From: Prosopocoilus inquinatus | Taxonomy: Eukaryota; Arthropoda; Insecta; Coleoptera; Lucanidae | Length of the DNA: 64,000 bases | Assembly: GCA_036172665.1 (NCBI GenBank) | Contig: CM069870.1 | Coordinates: 63,798,212 to 63,862,211 of the forward strand | Direction of reading: 5' to 3' | Part shown: in pieces, positions 57,546 through 64,000 of the stretch | Layout: each line of letters begins with the position of its first letter | Position numbering within the stretch: the first letter of the stretch is position 1 | Translations under genes and position numbers: made by a program | The notes under the pieces: model-generated | The model's database searches: none | Seen by the model: the letters and a program-made list of their open reading frames with translations, nothing else | What the model was told of the DNA's origin: nothing

Positions 57546-58499
57546 TCTGAATTAACCATATATTAGTGTTTTAAATTTCCTAAACTTTTTAGTATATTAT
57601 TATTATTATTATTATTATTATTGTTATTATTAAGTTATACTTCTCTGCAACTTTGAAAATAGTTTGTATCCACTCGACCAATCTAATTCCCCTGGACTAC
57701 ATACGTGTTTGTGCATTTGATGTTGGAGTCTGTACATTAATCAATTAAATGGTATGTCAACAGCAAGGAAGTCTATTAAATAAAGCAAACAAACTGCAAC
57801 TTTGCGGTTGACATGTTAATAAAATATTTGGCATAGATACCTATCGTGAAGCCTAGCTTGACAAGTTATCCGCATGCCTCTGTAATAATATCTAGAAGGT
57901 TTAATTTATAAATTGTCCATTAGCTTCTGAAGATGCGACGTTAATCTTGCACGACGCGCACAAACCATCCAAGAAACACGGTCAACTTTGATTAATTCAG
58001 CCGCTGGATAGCAATCCCTAGATTTGATAATGATTTCGCGTTCTACTCTTGCAGCGACTATCTCAAGAATTCACCTCGTTAATTTTCCGAAAGGCGAGAC
58101 GATTTCTTTTTTTTTTTCGTTTTGCCTTCGATTAAATAAGCAAAACTCTTCATCTTGAATCGAATTAAGTTTGCTGATTGAATCTAATTTATTTGTATAG
58201 CTCGCGAGACACTCGGCAAAAAAGATTCAATTGTAAAACAAGATTGAAAATTAAAGTGCTGCAATTCAGAGGAGTCAAATACAGGGCGAGTCTTGGAAAA
58301 AAAACGACGAAGAGAAACTGATGAAAGAACAGGCCTCGCAGAACCTGGGAAAATGTTAATAGAAGTCGTTACAACAATTTACAATTTACTCGAAAAACGC
58401 TCGAATATCTTTGTTTGTAGCTTGGTTCTCGAAAATAAAGTCGGAATTCGATTTTTAATTTGTTTTCCTCAGTCTGCTGGACGGAATTTACAAAATTGT

Positions 58500-58840
58500 C
58501 CAAGATAGGATCACTGCTTATCTCTTTATCTGTTTAGGAAGTCGTTCTTCCTTATTCTAACAGTTCAAATAAAACCCGAATTTTTAAATAACGTAAATTC
58601 AGATGTAAGGGAAAATTTTGTACAGCCAATACAGAGTTAATTATTATTTATAATTTTGATCGTAGCAATTTTTTCTGCTATAAGCAAAAAAACAATAATA
58701 TATGAATATTAATTTTACATTGTCTAGATTATTAAAATTTAACAGTAAACATAAAATTGAAACCTGACTGAAAGAGAGAAGAGAGGAATGAAGAAATCTG
58801 TACACTTTTTAAAGCCCCTGTTGGGTGACAAACTTTAAGC
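58500..58840. repeat. Dispersed repeat, copy B
   Basis: Ordered similarity with 22640-22930, including AACAGTTCAAATAAA-, TAAGGGAAAATTTTGTAC-like and GAAGAAATCTGTACACTTTT segments. Diverged, non-coding. Confidence 0.45.
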
Positions 58841-59219
58841 AATAGCGATTCAAACTGACCTTAACCGTACATGAATATTACACTATATTTAAATTAAAAC
58901 AAAGTTAAAAAACTTAACTAAACTGCTGAAAAGTAGCTTCTCTCGTATAGCTTTTCTCGTAAATTCCCTGGTATCTGAAATGTCGTTTTATGTCACGTGC
59001 CAGATAGGTAGCTCATTTTGGTACGTGCTGTAATACAAGAAGCTGGAGGTTCTCTATGAGGTATTTCTGACTCACTAAATGCATTTTCACTGCAAAGTGC
59101 ATAATGTATGCTGGGTTTTAAACTCGACACAATCGCATGAATTATGCATTTCTTTGGAATTTTGAATGAGTAAGCTTTTTTTTGTGTAACTTCAATCATT
59201 TATGTAAGTATTTGTAAAA

Positions 59220-59900
59220 CAAAGCAGACGGGGTTGGAGAAGGGTGACAGACTAAGAGGGGACGGGTAAGCTTTTCCTTGCTTTAATTAGACCTAGAAAA
59301 CCAAGTAACCAAACTTTTCAACCCCTTTTTGTGTTCAATTTTTTTAGCAGTCCGTATAGAAGATTGAATCTCGAATTCCTTGTTAGTAGCGCCCTGGTTT
59401 TCGGGTGAAAAGCCAGAAATCAATTTCCAAGTCATCTTCCGTAGATTCCTAGACTTCTACTTATATTTTCAGAATTGTCGAAATCGGTCCACCGTTATTT
59501 CTTTCTCAACTTACTTCTAAGAGTCGTTTCTTTCTTTCTTTCTTTCGAAACTTTAGATTAGAGAATATATTAAAATATAAGAGAAATTTTCGTAGAATTT
59601 CAAAGAGATTATAAACAAAATAGTACAGTCGAAAACAAAAAATAGTAGACAAGAAACAGTTTTCAAATTGGTGTTGATTAAGAACGACTTCAGAAATAGT
59701 GTTTAAAAATTATGAAAGTTTAAGATTTAAGAAGCTTAAAACTTTGATAAAGTTTGTGGAGTTAATTAATACGATTTTTAGAAAAATCAATTACAGGTCT
59801 ACTATTTTTTGCTTTCAACTATATGTGAATTCAATTAAATTAATGAACTAATTAAAAATTTAACAATTAACTCAAAATTGAAACCAGAATGTGAAAGATA
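59220..59900. repeat. Dispersed repeat, copy C
   Basis: The 59330-59560 part has TTTTTTTAGCAG(T/C)-like, ATCTCGAATTCCTTG and TTTTCAGAATTGTCGAAATC blocks found also near 15710-15770 and 22575-22600. Together with copies A and B it suggests a family of old elements longer than 600 bp. Confidence 0.4.
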
Positions 59901-60639
59901 GAAGGAAAGATCAACAAAAGTATTGGTTTATCTTCAAACACCTTTGTCATACAGTGAAAAGTAAACTACGATCTTCATTGCTAAGGTCCCGGCGTGCAAA
60001 CCTTGATCTAAGCTGCAGAGTGAAGCTGTATCTTGAACTTTCCAATATAAAATTCTGATACATAGATATTATGTCACAAAAAAAGTATTTATCTTTCGAA
60101 TGCAGACGGTGAGCTATGGATTTTAAAATTAGCTTCGCCTAGCAGATCAATTATGTTTTTAGATTTGTTTATTATTTCAATTTAAAATTTTATTTTTTTA
60201 TTGCGCTTTTCTGTAAATACGTCGCTTATTTTATTTTCTCAAAATTCTCCTTAATTTTCTTTTAGCGCTTTTCAATGCAATAACATTTATCGTTTGGTTT
60301 CTTAACATGACTGTTATACTTACTCGTAATCATAATCTGGTGATTCGTTTCTCCTTTTGATTTTTTTGCTTCACAGTTGGGGGTTAAGATTATTTAAATC
60401 CGCCGAAAGACGAAATTTCGCAATGCAATGCAGAAAATCGCCGGCGGACCTTTAGCCACAACGTATTAAAAACAACAAATTCTTGTTCAGAACTGAGTGA
60501 GCTCGCTCTTTCTCTTGCATTGAACGAGACCCTGACAGTTTTGATATATTGACTTTTTTTGGATCCGGATTTTTAAAAAATGCGCTCTGTCATATCCTGT
60601 ACGGATAGTTTAGAAAGGGAAATTTTTAAATCAGTGTAT

Positions 60640-60720
60640 TCATCATTAGAGAGTCATTATTAGAAGATCATTATTATTACGAATAGAGAGTCATTATTAG
60701 AAGATCATTATTATTATTAT
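60640..60720. repeat. Left flank minisatellite, about 2 copies
   Basis: The unit AGAGAGTCATTATTAGAAGA with TCATTATTATTACGAAT (about 37 bp) occurs twice here, and again about three times at 61790-61880 on the other side of the heptamer array. Confidence 0.8.
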
Positions 60721-60744
60721 TGTTATTGTTATGATTATTGTTAT

Positions 60745-61555
60745 TTTCATTGTTCCTGTTCCTGTTACTGTTACTGTTACTTTCACTGTTACTGTTACTG
60801 ATACTGATACTGTTACTGTTCCTGTTCCTGGTTACTTGTTACTTGTTACTTGTTACTTGTTACTTGTTGCTTGTTACTTGTTACTGGTTACTTGTTACTT
60901 GTTACTTGTTACTTGTTACTGGTTACTGGTTACTTGTTACTGGTTACTGGTTGCTTGTTACTGGTTACTTGTTACTTGTTACTTGTTACTTGTTACTTGT
61001 CACTGGTTACTTGTTACTGGTTACTTGTTACTGGTTACTGGTTACTTGTTACTGGTTACTGGTTACTGATTACTGGTTACTTGTTATTTGTTACTTGTTA
61101 CTGGTTACTGGTTACTGGTTACTTGTTACTTGTTACTTGTTACTTGTTACTTGTTACTTGTTACTTGTCACTGGTTACTTGTTACTGGTTACTTGTTACT
61201 GGTTACTGGTTACTTGTTACTTGTTACTTGTTACTTGTTACTTGTTACTTGTTACTGGTTACTGGTTACTTGTTACTTGTTACTTGTTACTTGTTACTTG
61301 TCACTGGTTACTTGTTACTGGTTACTTGTTACTGGTTACTGGTTACTGGTTACTGATTACTGGTTACTTGTTACTTGTTACTTGTTACTGGTTACTGGTT
61401 ACTTGTTCCTGTTCCTGTTACTGTTACTGTTACTGTTACTGTTACTGTTACTGTTCCTGCTCCGGTTCCGGTTCCTGTAACTGTTCCTGTAACTGTTCCT
61501 GTTCCTGTTACTATTCCTGTTACTGTTACTATTACTGTTCCTGTTCCTATCTGTA
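60745..61555. repeat. Heptanucleotide satellite with hexanucleotide borders
   Basis: The core (60831-61408) is about 82 tandem copies of TTGTTAC or TGGTTAC. Both borders are hexamers TGTTAC/TGTTCC (60745-60830 and 61408-61555). Variant units mark a higher-order order: TGTCAC units are at 60998, 61166 and 61299, separated by 24 and 19 repeats exactly, and CTGATTAC units at 61067 and 61354 are 41 repeats apart. Because 7 is not a multiple of 3 and no frame makes a stop, three plus frames stay open for up to 272 codons. These are not genes. Confidence 0.95.
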
Positions 61556-61699
61556 GGAACTCCTGCATCTAAGCAGATTTAAAACTGCTGCAATAATTAA
61601 CAAATTAAAGTTTGCCATGTTAAATTTACATTAAGCTTAGACTCGAACCATTGGTACAGAACCGCCACTCCGCAGCGCCGCCTGTTAGTAAGAATAATA

Positions 61700-61722
61700 A
61701 TCAAGCCACGCCCCCCCCCTCG
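61700..61722. repeat. Poly-C tract
   Basis: A run of about 9 C within CACGCCCCCCCCCTCG. Likely variable in length. Confidence 0.6.
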
Positions 61723-61789
61723 CCTCTTCACCCCATTCGCGCCAATCCGGGTTAAGCGCGTGAATAAGCAAGTTGGGGGTGACAGAGGG

Positions 61790-61880
61790 TACGAATAGAG
61801 AGTCATTATTAGAAGATCATTATTATTACGAATAGAGAGTCATTATTAGAAGATCATTATTATTACGAATAGAAAGTCAT
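61790..61880. repeat. Right flank minisatellite, about 3 copies
   Basis: TACGAATAGAGAGTCATTAT and AGAAGATCATTATTAT repeated, the same unit as at 60640-60720 and in the same orientation. Confidence 0.8.
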
Positions 61881-64000
61881 TATTAAAGAGTGATTATTTA
61901 TTATTCATTCGTGCAGTTACCCAGTGATTTGTTGAAATGAGTACGTCGCAGTGACTTAATGAGTTAGGTGACTGTTGGCATCGGATGAAGAGCCAAAGAA
62001 CATTTATGATAAAGTAAACTTTGATTGATTATATTTATATTCGGCTTGATTATCTTATGCCAAGCGAGTGTCCTACGATGTAATATAAAGTCGAGTGTTT
62101 CTACAATTTAATACGTAATTAATTATGTTTCCGGACTTAACTTGTTGGATAATATAAACGATTGGTTAAGTTTAAACATAATGTACCAATTTACTCGATT
62201 TACTGTGTATCTAATTTACCTTTAATTTTAATTTGAGCGCTTAAATGTAAGTGAGTCCTTTAATAAATTTCGGTAAATGATGAACAGAACGTTTTCTTCT
62301 TATCCGCGCTTAAACTTTTAATCCTCTTTTTACTTCCTGAAATGGCAAAGATTTTATAAAACTCTTAGATCGTTCGTGTCAGTATGATCTCATTTCATAG
62401 TATATTTTAAGCTGACTGAGCTTTCGTTATATACAGGGCTAGGCGCATTTTCGGCGGAAGGTTTCGTTAAATATACGAGGAACTATTAATATGCTGAAGC
62501 GATCATAGTCGAAAAAAGTTCTAATCTTTAATGCGTCTGCCCTATAAAAACAAAACAATAAACCAGTCGAAGCCCGAGAATTCTATGCGGTACGCAGTAA
62601 CCACTACAGTTCTGGTCGACTGGATATAAAAACTTGTTTACATAACCGATTCATTCCCAAATAAACCCGCATTTTTTTGCATGATGGCGCTATAATTGAT
62701 ATGAACTAAATGTATTACGCCAGTCTTTTTAAAAGTTACATTAAAGAGTTATAATGTTTTCATAATTATTAATTTAAAAGAAACTACAAAGCCAGTTATG
62801 TTACACACGCAATTTACATGAAACGGTTGCTTCTGACGCAATGAGCGCGAGGGTGAGAGTGCCTCGAGCATAAAAGTGTTTCAGCGGCGACGTTGAAATC
62901 TACGCCGCTGCTTTATTTATCTTTACACTGGTTTTTACCAGATATGCTAGGAATGTCCGACCCTTAGTTATATAAGTTCGTAGCTGCACGTCTTCCTTTT
63001 TGTGTTTTCAAATGAGACATATTCCGACTTAATTTCAATTTTATCATTATCTTAATTAACTTAAGTGTACTAGAAAAAAGATCTGGATTCTTACATGACC
63101 ACGAGTGCTCAAAATTTTTTTAATCAAGTTTTATCAGTTCATTTTAGATTTTAGCGGGCGTATTTGTTATTTTAATTTCTCATTAAAATTTATCGCAAAA
63201 CTACGCCGTGCAAAATCACGGGAGGAGAAAGTTTAAATAGACCGATAAAATATTCAAAATCCGCACTGCGAAATTCCGTTTAAATCAATTACTTATGGGC
63301 GTAAATATCAACGGGAAACAATTGCAACATTGATATTTTGTATTTCGCGTTTTATTTGCGCCGTAGTAAAATTTTATTATGTTTATTGTCTGCTCGGTAA
63401 ACTATCCCCCTTCGGCTTTTAGCTTCTGTTTGACTCGCTGCATAAATATCGTCGGAAAATAAAAGTTCACGAGAGCAGTAAGCGCATAAAAGGGGACGAT
63501 GAAAACTAGATGAGAGCGCTCGGAGAGTTGAATCTACGAGGCCCTAATTGCCCTCGAAGTGTTCTCTGGCGACGGAGCTAATGGCCTGGAATACGTGCGA
63601 ATCATTTTTTTATATTCACTTACATGGCACTGAAAAATGCAATGCAAATGGTAACAAAAATTGTGACAGTTTTTATTACTCAGAATACGAGAAATTGAGA
63701 GACATATTTACATACATTCAAAGTTACAGTATCAAATAAACGTATACAGAGTGTTGACAGGAATGTGAGCACTCTAAAAAAATATTAATTTGACTGTAAT
63801 TTCGCCTATTGTGTTTATGCTTTATTACTTCCAATTTAATATTTCAAATTCAGCTGTCATCCATCAAACTTCAATCAAGCATACCTCTTTATCTTTTAGG
63901 GCTTCCTTAATAGGCAAGACACTTAAATCTTGAAATAATAAAAGATCCAAATAGTAACATGACAACAAAAGGATCTGGATAGCGAAATTTAAAATATTTT
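61881..64000. other. Non-coding interval with a GC hairpin
   Basis: No gene was recognised. CAGCGGCG (62882-62889) pairs with CGCCGCTG (62903-62910) around a 13-nt loop. The frame at 63548-63739 has no family motif. Confidence 0.4.

Larger units (their letters stand above)
57546..60639. other. Non-coding interval with microsatellites
   Basis: No gene was recognised. A (TTA)n run lies at 57594-57632 and a (TTTC)n run at about 59526-59547. The frames at 58293-58508 and 58993-59199 have no family motif. Confidence 0.45.

Noticed and set aside
60731..61572. Long open frames (up to 272 codons) of LLVTCYW-type repeats
   Set aside because: They are a consequence of a stop-free 7-bp repeat read in all three frames. 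No start context or flanking coding sequence supports a protein.

Overview
This window looks like gene-poor, AT-rich eukaryotic DNA from an arthropod, most likely an insect. A beetle is plausible, but that is inference from the mix of element families. I found no convincing host protein-coding gene, rRNA, tRNA or CRISPR array. Almost all recognisable coding sequence belongs to transposable elements, and most of it is broken by frameshifts or stops.

Layout, left to right. Positions 1-3226 hold a recent large duplication (offset 1813 bp) that carries a piece of a jockey/CR1-like non-LTR retrotransposon. Positions 3734-5974 are a complete-ended Tc1/mariner element with about 505-bp inverted repeats and DD41D catalytic spacing. 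From 8.2 to 28.3 kb there are four dispersed copies of a short element with a hammerhead-ribozyme core; two keep the core, with compensatory stem changes. Between them lie several MITEs and a 704-bp non-autonomous hAT with an exact 8-bp target duplication. Positions 18841-22312 are a nearly full Transib (the relative of RAG1) with CACAGTG ends. Positions 25.5-32 kb are a mosaic of complex repeats with a ~0.9-kb internal duplication.

Positions 32.3-38.1 kb are a ~307-bp-unit satellite split by two insertions: a broken CGGBP1-like hAT transposase, and a 2,789-bp PIF/Harbinger element flanked by TTA on both sides. In the Harbinger the spliced transposase (+ strand) and the spliced MADF/BESS-like partner (- strand) interlock: each gene's intron contains a coding exon of the other. 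Further right are a Penelope 3' tail (40.3 kb), a 360-bp tandem repeat (41.1-41.9 kb), a 5'-truncated non-LTR element (42.4-44.1 kb), a BEL/Pao element with near-identical LTRs but no pol (45.1-47.8 kb), a solo LTR with a 4-bp target duplication (51.2 kb), a deleted non-LTR relic (52.3-53.5 kb), a Penelope-like element with RT and GIY-YIG parts (56.3-57.5 kb), and an unusual ~570-bp heptanucleotide satellite between related flanks (60.6-61.9 kb).

The items most worth a second look are the hammerhead short elements, the interlocked Harbinger gene pair, and the Transib end that faces a second, inverted Transib-like end 14 bp away. All calls come from reading the sequence; no database search was made. 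Boundaries are exact where terminal repeats and target duplications are visible, and approximate elsewhere.
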